Positions 7,282-15,322 of a stretch of 37,498 nt of DNA are shown here, in pieces; within the stretch, counting starts at the first letter, position 1; every line of letters begins with the position of its first letter. Source of the stretch: a virus; the IMG/VR virus record IMGVR_UViG_3300046468_000219, positions 1-37,498 of that record. The stretch is one strand, 5' to 3'. The notes under the pieces are model-generated. The model was not told the DNA's origin and did not search any database. It was given only the letters and a program-made list of their open reading frames with translations. The translations under genes were made by a program, and so were the position numbers.

Positions 7282-8397
7282 TTAGCGGCGTGATGCCATT
7301 TTAAGTTTTCTAAGTTCGGCGAAATCGCGGGGGTTACCCGATGTTTTAAACCTGGCCTCTAATTCCTTAAGGGCCTTGGCGGTTCTTCCAGCCTGTTTTT
7401 CGGGCTGAGCAGCGGATGGATTTCCTGTCTTAGGTGGGCTAAGCGATGGGCTTGTCTTCTTTGTCTCAACGGGCTTGCGTCCGTAGATACTGTTTACGCC
7501 ATGAGCGAACCAGTAATCCAACTGAGATGCGATGTCAGGGGCCTCCTTCATCAGAACCTTTTTCAGGTCCTTGAATCGTTTGTCCCCAACGACTGCCTCG
7601 TATTGCTTGCGGGTGTCGTTGTCCTCACCTTGTAGCCATGCTAGTTCTTCTTGCGCTTGAGCCTCGAATGCTTGAGCCATTTGCTCAGATTGGGCTTGCG
7701 ATTGAAGGACTTGCAATTGGGCTGGTAGGAATGTCTTCTGTGCCTTACGTGCTTGAAGCAATGCTTTCCGCACTTCGGCCTTCGTCATTTCTTTACCTTC
7801 TACTTCGGTTACTACATCGTCCGCAGCATAGGCATCACTTTCAAAAAGGACATCCTCTGCCCACTCCACAATATTGCTGACTTCTTCCGCTTTCTCTTGC
7901 AAGCCTTCGATATTCTCGATGTTGCTGAAAGGGTTGTTCTCAACCTTCTTGGGTGCGTCCAATGGATTTTCCTTTTCCTTAAGCGAAGCCTCCAAGCGAG
8001 CTAACCGTTCTTCGGCTGACTTTCGTTTAGCTGTAAGCTCACCATAGCGAGCAACTGCACGACTGCCTAGCTTCTCGGCTAGTTCCCTTAACTCCTCCTC
8101 GGACATATCGTCCAGGTCCAACTGTGAAAGAACGTCTTCGGACTGTTCCTCGGTTGTCTCCTCAGTCTCCTCTTGAGTCTCCTCTTCGGTTTCCTCGATT
8201 ACTTCCTCGGCTGCTTCCTCTTCGACTTCTTCGGATGCTTCCTCGACTTCCTCCACTTGGGGTTCAGCCTGGGCCTGCATCTGTCCGAGCCTGCGATTAG
8301 CAAGGTCCGCAACGGATATATTAGTATTGTCCACTGAATTTGTATCTGCCTCAGCGTTAGCAGTTGCGATTTCGTCTGTCATAATTAATCCACTCAT
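7282..8397 (-). CDS. Scaffold protein, 371 aa
   Basis: A very acidic region (about residues 45-105, almost unbroken Glu with Thr/Val) is followed by long Ala/Gln/Glu/Lys-rich helices and a basic C-terminal tail (LRKLKMASRR). This is the classical composition of a phage capsid scaffold: disordered acidic N-terminus, coiled-coil body and basic capsid-binding tail. Position immediately before the SU10-type capsid gene supports this. The first ATG is at 8397; a second at 8382 (MTDEIATANAEAD) is an equally plausible start, and neither has a clear Shine-Dalgarno. A well-defined promoter lies 27 bases upstream of the first start. Confidence 0.85.
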   Translation of the reverse strand: MSGLIMTDEIATANAEADTNSVDNTNISVADLANRRLGQMQAQAEPQVEEVEEASEEVEEEAAEEVIEETEEETQEETEETTEEQSEDVLSQLDLDDMSEEELRELAEKLGSRAVARYGELTAKRKSAEERLARLEASLKEKENPLDAPKKVENNPFSNIENIEGLQEKAEEVSNIVEWAEDVLFESDAYAADDVVTEVEGKEMTKAEVRKALLQARKAQKTFLPAQLQVLQSQAQSEQMAQAFEAQAQEELAWLQGEDNDTRKQYEAVVGDKRFKDLKKVLMKEAPDIASQLDYWFAHGVNSIYGRKPVETKKTSPSLSPPKTGNPSAAQPEKQAGRTAKALKELEARFKTSGNPRDFAELRKLKMASRR

Positions 8398-8423
8398 TAA
8401 CGCCGAGCGATGGCGATGGGCGC

Positions 8424-8432
8424 ATTATAACA
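8424..8432 (-). promoter_or_regulatory. Extended -10 promoter for scaffold and capsid
   Basis: The minus strand reads TGTTATAAT, a perfect extended -10 with consensus TATAAT. It lies in the only sizeable gap of the head module, between the 72-residue gene and the scaffold. Two perfect inverted repeats occur directly upstream. Start of transcription would fall near 8417, leaving about 20 bases of leader. Confidence 0.55.
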
Positions 8433-8442
8433 CCCCTGTTTA

Positions 8443-8464
8443 CAAATATGCGGAAACATATTTG
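8443..8464. repeat. Inverted repeat upstream of the scaffold promoter
   Basis: CAAATATG and CATATTTG form a perfect 8-bp inverted repeat around a 6-base spacer (CGGAAA). It ends 10 bases upstream of the extended -10 element, a position suited to an operator or activator site. It has no T-run on either side, so it is not a normal terminator. Confidence 0.6.
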
Positions 8465-8467
8465 CGG

Positions 8468-8483
8468 AGGTGATTTATCACCT
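8468..8483. repeat. Second inverted repeat upstream of the scaffold promoter
   Basis: AGGTGAT and ATCACCT form a perfect 7-bp inverted repeat with a 2-base centre. It touches the stop codon of the 72-residue gene. Together with the repeat at 8443-8464 it fills most of this 85-base gap. It could be a protein-binding palindrome or an RNA hairpin at the end of the upstream message. Confidence 0.55.
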
Positions 8484-8701
8484 TACAAACTGTCTTGAAA
8501 ACGCTGACGCAACTTTTCCCACCCAGCGAACTGAAGGATTTGGTCATAGGTAATGATTCTACCTGACACCTGCTGAATGGTTTCCGTTGGTGCTTCGTGA
8601 AGCTCGGCAATAGCCTCTTCACGGAGGTTGTGAATAACCTGCATGAACCGAGCGAAATGCTCATGGTTGTGCAGGGATTGTAGGTCCTGTTCTATGCTCA
8701 T
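8483..8701 (-). CDS. Hypothetical protein, 72 aa
   Basis: An all-helical small protein (MSIEQDLQSLHNHEHFARFM...) with an 'HFARFMQVIHNLREEAIAELHEAP' helix and a 'QQVSGRIITYDQILQFAGW' C-terminal half. Proteins with this layout are often seen between portal and scaffold genes in podoviruses. A structural or assembly role is inferred from position only. It is preceded by the lysozyme-like gene with a 3-base gap. Confidence 0.6.
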   Translation of the reverse strand: MSIEQDLQSLHNHEHFARFMQVIHNLREEAIAELHEAPTETIQQVSGRIITYDQILQFAGWEKLRQRFQDSL

Positions 8702-8704
8702 AAA

Positions 8705-9217
8705 TTATTTTGCAGGAATAAATGCCATCGTGTACATTCGTGTAGCATCTCTGCGGCGTTCGGTATGTTCCTTGCCTTCTTGTGGATTAAGGAATCTTTC
8801 CTGGAACACATCGGAAATAGCAACAGAATCCTGAGTATCAAATGCAGCCCTCAGCTTTTTGGCATTGCCTTGGCCGACAATATGTTGCTTATTGCCATAA
8901 ATGTTTTCGTAAACATAATCAATCTGGGAATCCTCATTGTCCTCCCGACCTTCCTCTTTCAGGTAATCCTTGTAATGTTTTTTATGCCAATCAAATTGAA
9001 ACAAGCCACGACCTGGACCACCTCTGTATTGTTTCTGTTTGGGGTCAAAACTGCCACCAGTCTCAACATCAATATTACCCAGCATGGCCATAATCGCATG
9101 GGAACGGTTGCCGAAACGCTTAACTAGTTTGCGACCAACCTCACGAACCCTTGCGGCCTTTTGTTCTTGTTTGGCTCGCTTCTGTGCGTACTCCTGAGTT
9201 GTCTTGTTATCAGGCAT
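8705..9217 (-). CDS. Lysozyme-like peptidoglycan hydrolase, 170 aa
   Basis: Residues 35-80 carry the pattern of phage tail-type lysozymes: AIMAMLGNIDVETGGSFDP with Glu52 as the likely catalytic acid, then GRGLFQFDW (69-77) lining the substrate groove. There is no signal peptide. It overlaps the portal stop by one base and sits inside the head module rather than with the holin-like gene. It is the only recognisable cell-wall hydrolase in the window. It may serve as a virion-associated lysozyme, as the lysis enzyme, or both. Confidence 0.75.
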   Translation of the reverse strand: MPDNKTTQEYAQKRAKQEQKAARVREVGRKLVKRFGNRSHAIMAMLGNIDVETGGSFDPKQKQYRGGPGRGLFQFDWHKKHYKDYLKEEGREDNEDSQIDYVYENIYGNKQHIVGQGNAKKLRAAFDTQDSVAISDVFQERFLNPQEGKEHTERRRDATRMYTMAFIPAK

Positions 9218-11304
9218 TACTGCATTCCCTGTGTCTGAACTGAACCCATCTGTGCGGGGGCTGTACCCACTCGACCAATCTGAGCGTTCTGTGCTTGTTG
9301 CATCTGGAATGTGTACTGACCAGCGTACTTCTCAAGGCGAGCAGCAAAGGCTTCGTCCTGTTCTAGACGCTGTGCCACATCGGGCTGCTGTGCGTACTGC
9401 TGGATAACCTGCATAGCAATCTGCGCTCCCGCAGGACGGGCTGGCATTTCGATGCCTGAGAATATCTTCGTGAGGTCATCGGTGACATCCTTGACGACTT
9501 GCTGTTGAGCGGACTCAACTGGCTCAAGGACTGCATCAGCCATGATTGGGTCAATGCTTGCGGCTGCAATGTCGAGGAGGTTGTCCACGTTCATGCGACC
9601 ATTAGCATTTAACTGATTCAGGGCAACGAACTGCTGGAGCTTGGCCTGTACAGTTTCGGGGTCAGTGTTCTGGACATCGAAGTTAATCAGGATGTCGAAG
9701 TTCTCGTCAGGGTTCCCCTTGTTAAGAACCTGTGGGTCAGGGATACCTGTTACGCGGAAGAATACTTCATCGGGTCCAAAGCGTTGGAAGCACTTGTAAG
9801 CCATACGCAGAACCTCAGCCGTGTGACTAAGGAACTTGTCCACGAGAAACTGCTTGCGTACTTGGCTAATGCTTGATGTTTCATCCAGTCCAACTAGGCG
9901 GTCAGCCAGTTGAAGCTGTGTCTGCTCCATCTCAAGTGAACCGCTATTGTAGGCAGGGGTAGGAGCGAAGTCCAGGTCACCTTTACGGCGATAAGGAATC
10001 ATGCGTCCAGGTCCCCAATCAGAAGGGGCTTGTCCCACGGGGTGCAGAATAGGCGGTAATGTTGCCAGGCTGTTTCTGTCAATGCGTGAATCCCGCTCAA
10101 CCTTGACCTGATTCTGAATGCCCCGCAGGACAGAAGGAATAGTAGTAGCGTCATAGAGACGCTTGCTGTCCTCGGATAGACGAGTAACGACTACTGGATA
10201 ATCTTCGTATCCGTTCAGTAATTCAAATTTTGCGTACCCCTGGGTGAACTCGTCACCGCTGAACTCCTTGTGGAATACAGTACAATAAATGCCCTCAGCG
10301 TTATCCTCTGGGTCAACTAGGCGTTGGTATCCGTAGCAGATTTCAATAAGCTCCTCGGCCTCGTAAGCATTATCAGTAAGGCTGATAGAGCGGCGACCTT
10401 CTTGCTCGCGCTCAATGCTGTCAATGTTGACGCCTCTGTACTTATCAATAACGTGTTCAACGAATCCTTCATCCCATCCATCGGTTACAACCTTGTTCTC
10501 AAGTTCCTGCGGTGTGTAGTAAGTACGCCAGAAACAATAAGGCGCACGTTGCGGGTCAGTAACATAGGGAGGGAAGAAAAAGTCCCCATCGGGTGCGAGC
10601 GTCTTGACATCGGGTGCATTGACCTGACGGCGTACAACAGGCAGTTCAGCAACTCCAGTCTTGCGGAGTTCCTTGATGGCCTTCTTCGCTCGCTTAGGAG
10701 TAGTACCAGGGAAAATGTTCTGAATCAAAAGCACAAGCTCATCATCCATCTCGCCTGAGTTCACAGCGTCCGCAATCTCAGGGGACATCTGTGCAATCTG
10801 GTTCAGGTCCAATTCCTGGATGAATCGGCGGTCCTCGCGCTGCCATCCTACGTAACTAATAAGGATGCCACGCTCAAGCAGATAGTTAGCACCGAGTTCC
10901 ATCTCACGATAAAAACGGGGAATGTATCCACTGGATACCATCCACTTCAAGAAACCCGATACTACCTTACTGCGAGCAATGTCACCGCTCTCCACGGGGA
11001 ATGCACGGACATTAGCACGATTCAGGGATGCCATGAACAGCGATACCAGCCGTGTAATTCGTTCATCAATGACGTGGCACTCCACATCGGACGCACCCTC
11101 CCAGGGGAAGGCATCAGCACCATGCTTGCGGTGGTCACGGCTCTTGCCAGGCCACCAGTTGCGGCGGTCATCATAAGATGTGCGGCATAGGTCAAAGTAC
11201 CCTTCCAGTTCCGTTACGGTCTGGTCATAGGCGTACTTAAGGGTTTTAATATCAGGCTCGTCACTTACATAGGTAAGGGACTCAGAAACGGATTCATTCT
11301 GCAT
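9217..11304 (-). CDS. Portal protein, 695 aa
   Basis: The protein has the size and pattern of podovirus portals: an N-terminal 'YFDLCRTSYDDRRNWWPGKSRDHRKHGADAFPW' region, 'ITRLVSLFMASLNRANVRAFPV', a 'VTRLSEDSKRLYDATTIPSVLRGIQNQVKVERDSRIDRNSLATL' segment (the helical core and wing), and a Gln-rich C-terminal tail that would form the barrel. It forms the 12-subunit DNA channel at the capsid vertex. It lies in the standard order after the large terminase, with two small genes between. Its start overlaps the upstream gene by 11 bases and lacks a Shine-Dalgarno. Confidence 0.9.
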   Translation of the reverse strand: MQNESVSESLTYVSDEPDIKTLKYAYDQTVTELEGYFDLCRTSYDDRRNWWPGKSRDHRKHGADAFPWEGASDVECHVIDERITRLVSLFMASLNRANVRAFPVESGDIARSKVVSGFLKWMVSSGYIPRFYREMELGANYLLERGILISYVGWQREDRRFIQELDLNQIAQMSPEIADAVNSGEMDDELVLLIQNIFPGTTPKRAKKAIKELRKTGVAELPVVRRQVNAPDVKTLAPDGDFFFPPYVTDPQRAPYCFWRTYYTPQELENKVVTDGWDEGFVEHVIDKYRGVNIDSIEREQEGRRSISLTDNAYEAEELIEICYGYQRLVDPEDNAEGIYCTVFHKEFSGDEFTQGYAKFELLNGYEDYPVVVTRLSEDSKRLYDATTIPSVLRGIQNQVKVERDSRIDRNSLATLPPILHPVGQAPSDWGPGRMIPYRRKGDLDFAPTPAYNSGSLEMEQTQLQLADRLVGLDETSSISQVRKQFLVDKFLSHTAEVLRMAYKCFQRFGPDEVFFRVTGIPDPQVLNKGNPDENFDILINFDVQNTDPETVQAKLQQFVALNQLNANGRMNVDNLLDIAAASIDPIMADAVLEPVESAQQQVVKDVTDDLTKIFSGIEMPARPAGAQIAMQVIQQYAQQPDVAQRLEQDEAFAARLEKYAGQYTFQMQQAQNAQIGRVGTAPAQMGSVQTQGMQ

Positions 11305-11512
11305 CGTCAGGATTGATTCTCTTTTGTATTGATTTCAGCAACCGAATAGTATAGGTCGAGGATACGCCTATTGTATCACATAGCTCTGCATTGGTCATGG
11401 GGAGTTCCGTCAGGTGTAAAACGTGCCTGCGGAGTACCTCCCATGAAGCCAATCGGTCAGCCTGTTCCCTGCACCACTTACGGTCCAAGGTAATATCCTG
11501 ATTACTTAACAT
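11294..11512 (-). CDS. Small helix-turn-helix protein, 72 aa
   Basis: The C-terminal half (MTNAELCDTIGVSSTYTIRL LKSIQK) reads as a helix-turn-helix. The N-terminal half is Trp- and Arg-containing helix. It could be a small DNA-binding regulator of the late genes or a terminase accessory protein. It overlaps both neighbours by 11 bases, so it is translated in step with large terminase and portal. The DNA target is unknown. Confidence 0.55.
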   Translation of the reverse strand: MLSNQDITLDRKWCREQADRLASWEVLRRHVLHLTELPMTNAELCDTIGVSSTYTIRLLKSIQKRINPDDAE

Positions 11513-11873
11513 GACGATAGGTTACGCCGCTTACGTCTTCAATGGCCTCAAAGGTAATCTCCTTGCCCAGGAGCCTGCCTTGCCAGCGGCGATGAATCAA
11601 TACGGGTACACGCTTCTTGGTTTCGGGGTGCTTGACGTAATTCCACTTGGGGTTCGGTGCTTCCTGGAGTACAATCCCCTTGAAGTGCTTGGGGATAATT
11701 TCCTCAATGCAAAAGGAAGTCTCCAGTATCTTGGTTCCCTCCTCAGTTACCCATGTGTTCTTACCCCTTCCAGTCAGGCTACCTTCGGGCAGCTTGTCCT
11801 GTGCTAGGGCTAGAGCCTCATCGAACTCAATCTCTTGTTCCTCTGCTATCTTGGTTAGTTTCTTTTTAGGCAT
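11502..11873 (-). CDS. Hypothetical protein between terminase and portal, 123 aa
   Basis: A Lys-rich N-terminus (MPKKKLTKIAEEQEIEFDEA) leads into a short helical domain and a 'GKNTWVTEEGTKILE' stretch, which resembles a winged-helix or HTH core. The C-terminal part is basic ('RVPVLIHRRWQGRLLGKEITFEAI'). It probably binds nucleic acid or protein, but I do not recognise the family. It overlaps the large terminase stop by one base and the 72-residue HTH gene by 11. Confidence 0.6.
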   Translation of the reverse strand: MPKKKLTKIAEEQEIEFDEALALAQDKLPEGSLTGRGKNTWVTEEGTKILETSFCIEEIIPKHFKGIVLQEAPNPKWNYVKHPETKKRVPVLIHRRWQGRLLGKEITFEAIEDVSGVTYRHVK

Positions 11874-13519
11874 TAGTATCCTCCTCTTCCTGTTGTGGTG
11901 GCTTGCATATCTTTGGATGCGAAGTAATCAGGTCCGTAGCCACCGTTGGACATTCGCAAGTAACGGAGAATATCGAAGAAGTCCTTCAGGGCCTCATCAT
12001 TCTTACCGTTGGAATTGTAATTAATCACGGATTCAATCAGGTTCCCGCAGTCCTCGTGTATGTAACAACGGGGGCGGTTAGCCTCATCAATATCGTAATT
12101 AGGATTATAGGTAAACCATTCGTCCAGTGCAGTGCAGCCAATCTGCTCCTGCTGACCGTCCGATGGTACAAAGCTCATACCGTGGTCATAGAATTTGGTA
12201 AACAGGTCCACGTTGTTCTCATTCTCCTTGGCAAAGAAACGGGAGTCACCTATGCGCTCCATCACGTCAATGCCTAGTTTGTCCTCAATCTCCTTGAATA
12301 GTTCAACGTATCGTTCAACATCGTAGCCGAACTTCTTAGCGGCTGGGCCGTATCTCCACTTCGGGTCCCCGAACAATGCCCACTCGCCATAGCTACCACG
12401 GTCAGGCCATTCTTTGCGGATATATACCTCGTCCTCCTCGGATACCCCAGCCCACAACGCCACGTAGTTCCTTGCAAATGCGGGGTCAACTACCTGATAC
12501 CATGTGAGCTGTTTGGTATTCTCTGGGAACACCATTCCGTACTTATTAGGCTTATCGCTGAGAACATTAATCTCAGGGCTAAAGTTCGGTAGCAATGAGG
12601 TCATGGACTTAGTTGGTAAGCCATAGGCACGTACCATTATCTTGTCCTCGCTCTCATTGCGGAGGTCCTTGGCTATTCGGTCATAGCCCCCGAAAGGATT
12701 CTCGTCCGAGTGCAGGTACACAATCCCAGCATCCCGCTCAGGACTGTACTGCTCCACTGGGACATCGCGGCCAAGCAGTTCTGCGTGTCGCGTCTTCAGG
12801 GTTTCTGAACCCTTCAGATACTCATTTACAAAAGGGGTGTATCCATCTATGGGTGTAAAGCCGAGAAGCATCTTGCTGTTCCGCGTGGCTAGACGGAAGC
12901 GGAGGGTGTTGACCAAAGCGGCATCGCCCAGGTACTCATCAAGCCATGCTCCTATGTTCAGGCCCTTGGGGTTCCTGAATCCGAACTCGAAGCCCTCAAG
13001 GATAGTCTGGTTATTGCTGAACTGCGTATATGTCTTGAAGTCCACGCGTGTCCGTGTATCGGGGAAGATGAAGCTACTCCCCGTGAACCCGTTCTGCATA
13101 CTGAAGTTGATGTACCCGTCAATGCTCTTAGTTTTGCGCCTGAACTCCTTGGGCATCATTTCCCATACCGCAGCCTGCTGGACCTTTACGGAGGTGTCAG
13201 CGTTCTGTGAGAAGCATACAACGTAACCGTCCATCTCGCTGGTTACAGCCTCCATTAACATTTTGGCGCATCCTGTGGTTTTACCTGAGCGGTTACCTCC
13301 GAACGTAATTACCTCATCGTATTTGCTGAGGGCGTTTCTCATCCTGGACCATCCCGCCAAATCGAACCCATGTCGAAGTGGGTCCTCCTCAGCCGCACGG
13401 ATGCGTCCCTCGTGCGCCTCATGGAGGTTTCGCAGAAGTTTAGGGTCCAACTCCCCCAGAGCTATTATCTCCTCGTCAGAGGGAGCCTGGAGGACTGGAT
13501 GCTGGGTGAACTCAATCAT
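11873..13519 (-). CDS. Terminase large subunit, 548 aa
   Basis: ATPase motor: Walker A GGNRSGKTT at residues 74-82, Walker B LNIGAWLDE at 187-195 with adjacent Asp-Glu, coupling motif LLGFTPIDG about 217-225. RNase H-type nuclease: VVDPAFARN at 342-350, IGDSRF with Asp424, and DFFDILRYL at 512-520, giving the acidic metal-binding triad. It cuts and pumps DNA into the prohead together with the small subunit. Length and motif order are normal. The start overlaps the 43-residue gene (ATGA) and has no Shine-Dalgarno. Confidence 0.95.
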   Translation of the reverse strand: MIEFTQHPVLQAPSDEEIIALGELDPKLLRNLHEAHEGRIRAAEEDPLRHGFDLAGWSRMRNALSKYDEVITFGGNRSGKTTGCAKMLMEAVTSEMDGYVVCFSQNADTSVKVQQAAVWEMMPKEFRRKTKSIDGYINFSMQNGFTGSSFIFPDTRTRVDFKTYTQFSNNQTILEGFEFGFRNPKGLNIGAWLDEYLGDAALVNTLRFRLATRNSKMLLGFTPIDGYTPFVNEYLKGSETLKTRHAELLGRDVPVEQYSPERDAGIVYLHSDENPFGGYDRIAKDLRNESEDKIMVRAYGLPTKSMTSLLPNFSPEINVLSDKPNKYGMVFPENTKQLTWYQVVDPAFARNYVALWAGVSEEDEVYIRKEWPDRGSYGEWALFGDPKWRYGPAAKKFGYDVERYVELFKEIEDKLGIDVMERIGDSRFFAKENENNVDLFTKFYDHGMSFVPSDGQQEQIGCTALDEWFTYNPNYDIDEANRPRCYIHEDCGNLIESVINYNSNGKNDEALKDFFDILRYLRMSNGGYGPDYFASKDMQATTTGRGGY

Positions 13520-13647
13520 ACAGCTTTGCCGTTAACGCGCACGTTAACTTTGCGGTCCGTTGGCTTCTTGCTCCAGTCAATGTCATCGTGGTTCTTGCTT
13601 TGCTTCTCCTGGTTATGTCCCTTTCGGGGAGCGCATCCTTTTCCCAT
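13516..13647 (-). CDS. Conserved tiny phage protein, 43 aa
   Basis: A 43-codon frame starts at ATG 13647 (MGKGCAPRKGHNQEKQSKNH) and ends VRVNGKAV. The MGKGxxPRKG opening and Lys/Asn/Asp-rich body match tiny proteins I recall next to terminase or structural genes in many marine phages; function is unknown. It overlaps the large terminase start as ATGA, so it may provide translational coupling for that gene. It overlaps the end of the upstream membrane gene by 35 bases. Confidence 0.65.
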   Translation of the reverse strand: MGKGCAPRKGHNQEKQSKNHDDIDWSKKPTDRKVNVRVNGKAV

Positions 13648-13900
13648 AATCTACCTCCGTATATGCTCCGTTTAATTTTTGAATGTTATTGATTAAAATG
13701 TCAATGATGCGGGCTTGCTTCAGGATGACCTGGTACTGTGCATCAATTCGGCGTTGCTGGCTGTCGAGCTTTATCTCAATTGTATCGAGTTCCTCCCAGA
13801 TATAATTAACCGAGAAGGATAATGAAACAACGAGGGCTACAAACAGGACACGCAGGGCATTGGTAATTTTGCGGTTCAACTTACTCTTCCTTCCATTCAT
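13613..13900 (-). CDS. Membrane-anchored coiled-coil protein, possible inner-membrane spanin, 95 aa
   Basis: From the ATG at 13900 the protein has a basic N-terminus (MNGRKSKLNRKITNALR), one membrane helix (about residues 17-35, VLFVALVVSLSFSVNYIW) and then a long coiled coil to about residue 75. This N-in, helix, periplasmic coil layout is that of i-spanins, which act in the outer-membrane step of lysis. No matching outer-membrane lipoprotein was found, so the assignment is tentative. The frame is open up to 13948 but that extension overlaps the preceding gene heavily. Confidence 0.45.
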   Translation of the reverse strand: MNGRKSKLNRKITNALRVLFVALVVSLSFSVNYIWEELDTIEIKLDSQQRRIDAQYQVILKQARIIDILINNIQKLNGAYTEVDYGKRMRSPKGT

Positions 13901-14135
13901 CCCCGTCATCCTCGGTTTCCTCGAACTCATAGTCCCAATCCACATCAATCTCCTCTGTGCCAGCGTCCTCCATCATCTCCCTAGCCAGCATCTTGCCGAC
14001 TGGCAGGTTGGTGTAATCATAATAAATGTCACCCTCGTCATCCATTACCACGAACATAAAGTTCGAGAAGTGTTCAGCCATTAACGCCCGTATGTCGGCG
14101 TAAAGGTTGTCGTATTGCTCATCAGTTAGTCTCAT
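13881..14135 (-). CDS. Acidic hypothetical protein, 84 aa
   Basis: The product (MRLTDEQYDNLYADIRALMA...) has a helical N-terminus, a short beta segment 'SNFMFVVMDDEGDIYYDYTNLPVG' and a very acidic tail (EFEETEDDGDEWKEE). No family recognised. It is coupled to the DUF551-like gene on its 5' side by a 3-base gap and overlaps the spanin candidate by 20 bases. Confidence 0.55.
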   Translation of the reverse strand: MRLTDEQYDNLYADIRALMAEHFSNFMFVVMDDEGDIYYDYTNLPVGKMLAREMMEDAGTEEIDVDWDYEFEETEDDGDEWKEE

Positions 14136-14138
14136 CTT

Positions 14139-14336
14139 CTATTTCTCCTGTTTTGGCGGTTCTGGTAAAGGCATCCAGTGAGAAGGGCTTAAAAAGAAAC
14201 TACTTTCTAGGCTTATCCATTCCTCCTGCACCAAGTCCCAGAGTGCTAATTCAACATTAGCATCCCAGACGATTATCGTCTCCTGATTCTTTGGAGCCGT
14301 TTCAATCGGTTGCCATTCGTTATTGGTATTACTCAT
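14139..14336 (-). CDS. DUF551-like protein, 65 aa
   Basis: The protein opens with EWQPIETAPKNQETIIVWD and ends with PSHWMPLPEPPK, the two hallmark segments of the DUF551-type family found in many phages, with a short connecting 'ALWDLVQEEWISL' stretch. The function of that family is unknown. It overlaps the 3' end of the small terminase gene by eight bases. Confidence 0.75.
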   Translation of the reverse strand: MSNTNNEWQPIETAPKNQETIIVWDANVELALWDLVQEEWISLESSFFLSPSHWMPLPEPPKQEK

Positions 14337-14886
14337 CTTCTACTTCTCCTGTTTCTGCGTTAATAATCCTGGCCTTCTCAATGCGGTCCTTTGCCGCCTT
14401 GATGGTTGCCTCGTAGTCCTCCTGGGTATATACCTTTCGGTCCTCTGTTATCTGCGTAGCCTCACCACGCGCTGTCAAAGCCTCCCTTGCTGAGTTAGCC
14501 TTTGCTATTGAGAGTTCCTTGAGGTCCTTGAAGGATACCTCCATTTTTGGGTCCGTCTCCATGCGCTCGCGCACCTTCTCAATCAGGTCCTCCTCCAAGC
14601 TGCTAAGGTTCAGGTACGCTTTCGCGGCTATGCGCCCCGATAGGTCCTTGAACTTGCCGAGGTGGTCGGCGTAGTCCGCCAGGACGGATATAACAGTCTC
14701 CCTGTCATAACCGTATTTGCGAACGAGCCTAGTCTGGGAGGAACCAGTGCTGTACAGATACAATAGCTTCGCTACCTTTTCGGGGTCATATACGCTGAGG
14801 CTCTTGATTTTCAGGCACTCCTTCTCAGCAGCTACCTCGCGGATACTGTCCACGATGTCCTGCATTAGTTCTTCTTTTTCCTCCAT
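14329..14886 (-). CDS. Probable terminase small subunit, 185 aa
   Basis: Residues about 36-75 form an HTH-like unit (DPEKVAKLLYLYSTGSSQTR then LVRKYGYDRETVISVLADY), followed by an all-helical oligomerisation-type region and an acidic C-terminus ending in GEVEDE. This domain order fits small terminases, which recognise the packaging start site and hand DNA to the large subunit. It is the first gene of the leftward module and lies next to a repeat-rich intergenic region that could contain its site. The start is uncertain: ATG 14886 lies so close to the promoter that the message may be leaderless; ATG 14865 is an alternative. Confidence 0.65.
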   Translation of the reverse strand: MEEKEELMQDIVDSIREVAAEKECLKIKSLSVYDPEKVAKLLYLYSTGSSQTRLVRKYGYDRETVISVLADYADHLGKFKDLSGRIAAKAYLNLSSLEEDLIEKVRERMETDPKMEVSFKDLKELSIAKANSAREALTARGEATQITEDRKVYTQEDYEATIKAAKDRIEKARIINAETGEVEDE

Positions 14887-14892
14887 TGTCCT

Positions 14893-14922
14893 AGATTAGC
14901 ATTGCTAATAACATAATGTCAA
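14893..14922 (-). promoter_or_regulatory. Leftward promoter for the late module
   Basis: On the minus strand a perfect TTGACA (14922-14917) is followed after 18 bases by TAATCT (14898-14893) preceded by TG-n, an extended -10. Transcription would begin at about the A of the small terminase ATG (14886). The palindrome at 14895-14909 fills the spacer and the -10. Confidence 0.5.
14895..14909. promoter_or_regulatory. Operator-like palindrome in the late promoter
   Basis: ATTAGCA-T-TGCTAAT is a perfect 15-bp inverted repeat lying between the -35 and -10 of the leftward promoter and overlapping the -10. A protein bound here would block RNA polymerase, so this is a good candidate for an early repressor site keeping late genes off. 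No repressor gene is identified. Confidence 0.55.
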
Positions 14923-14946
14923 GGGTATTAATGCAGTATTTTGCGC

Positions 14947-14974
14947 TTGACGTTGTTAGCCCCCATGATACAAT
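14947..14974 (+). promoter_or_regulatory. Rightward sigma70-type promoter
   Basis: TTGACG (14947-14952), a 16-base spacer and TACAAT (14969-14974): five of six matches at each box. It points toward the early genes, but the first accepted gene is almost 500 bases away, so it may make a long leader, a small RNA or an origin primer transcript. Confidence 0.5.
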
Positions 14975-15034
14975 CAAAGCCTACCATAAGGCAGCAACAT
15001 CATACGGCTTCTACTTCATAAGAATAAATACAAA

Positions 15035-15056
15035 GTAAGAGCCATAGGACTTGACT
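15035..15056 (+). repeat. Long-range inverted repeat, left arm
   Basis: GTAAGAGCCATAGGACTTGA plus CT matches the reverse complement of 16893-16914 at 20 of 22 positions. The two arms lie about 1.8 kb apart and bracket the first small early genes. Each arm contains one copy of the CCATAAGG-type core. Confidence 0.7.
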
Positions 15057-15322
15057 GACCATGTGAAGGGCTACCTTAAGGAAGGGCAGCCATAAGGTAG
15101 GGCAATCAGCGGTACGCCGAACTAGGGCCAGTCCAGCCCTATGAGTGAGTTATTTTTTTGAGGCCCGTTTGTTATATACACTCTACACCGCCGAGCCGCG
15201 AGCGCGACCCCCACCCCCCCACTGCTCAAATGTTCAGTATATAAGTTTTGCTAATGCCAAGGCTTCCCAGGATTACGGCTTCTTACATGAGGGATTTTTT
15301 CTTTTTGTGAAAGGTGGATATA

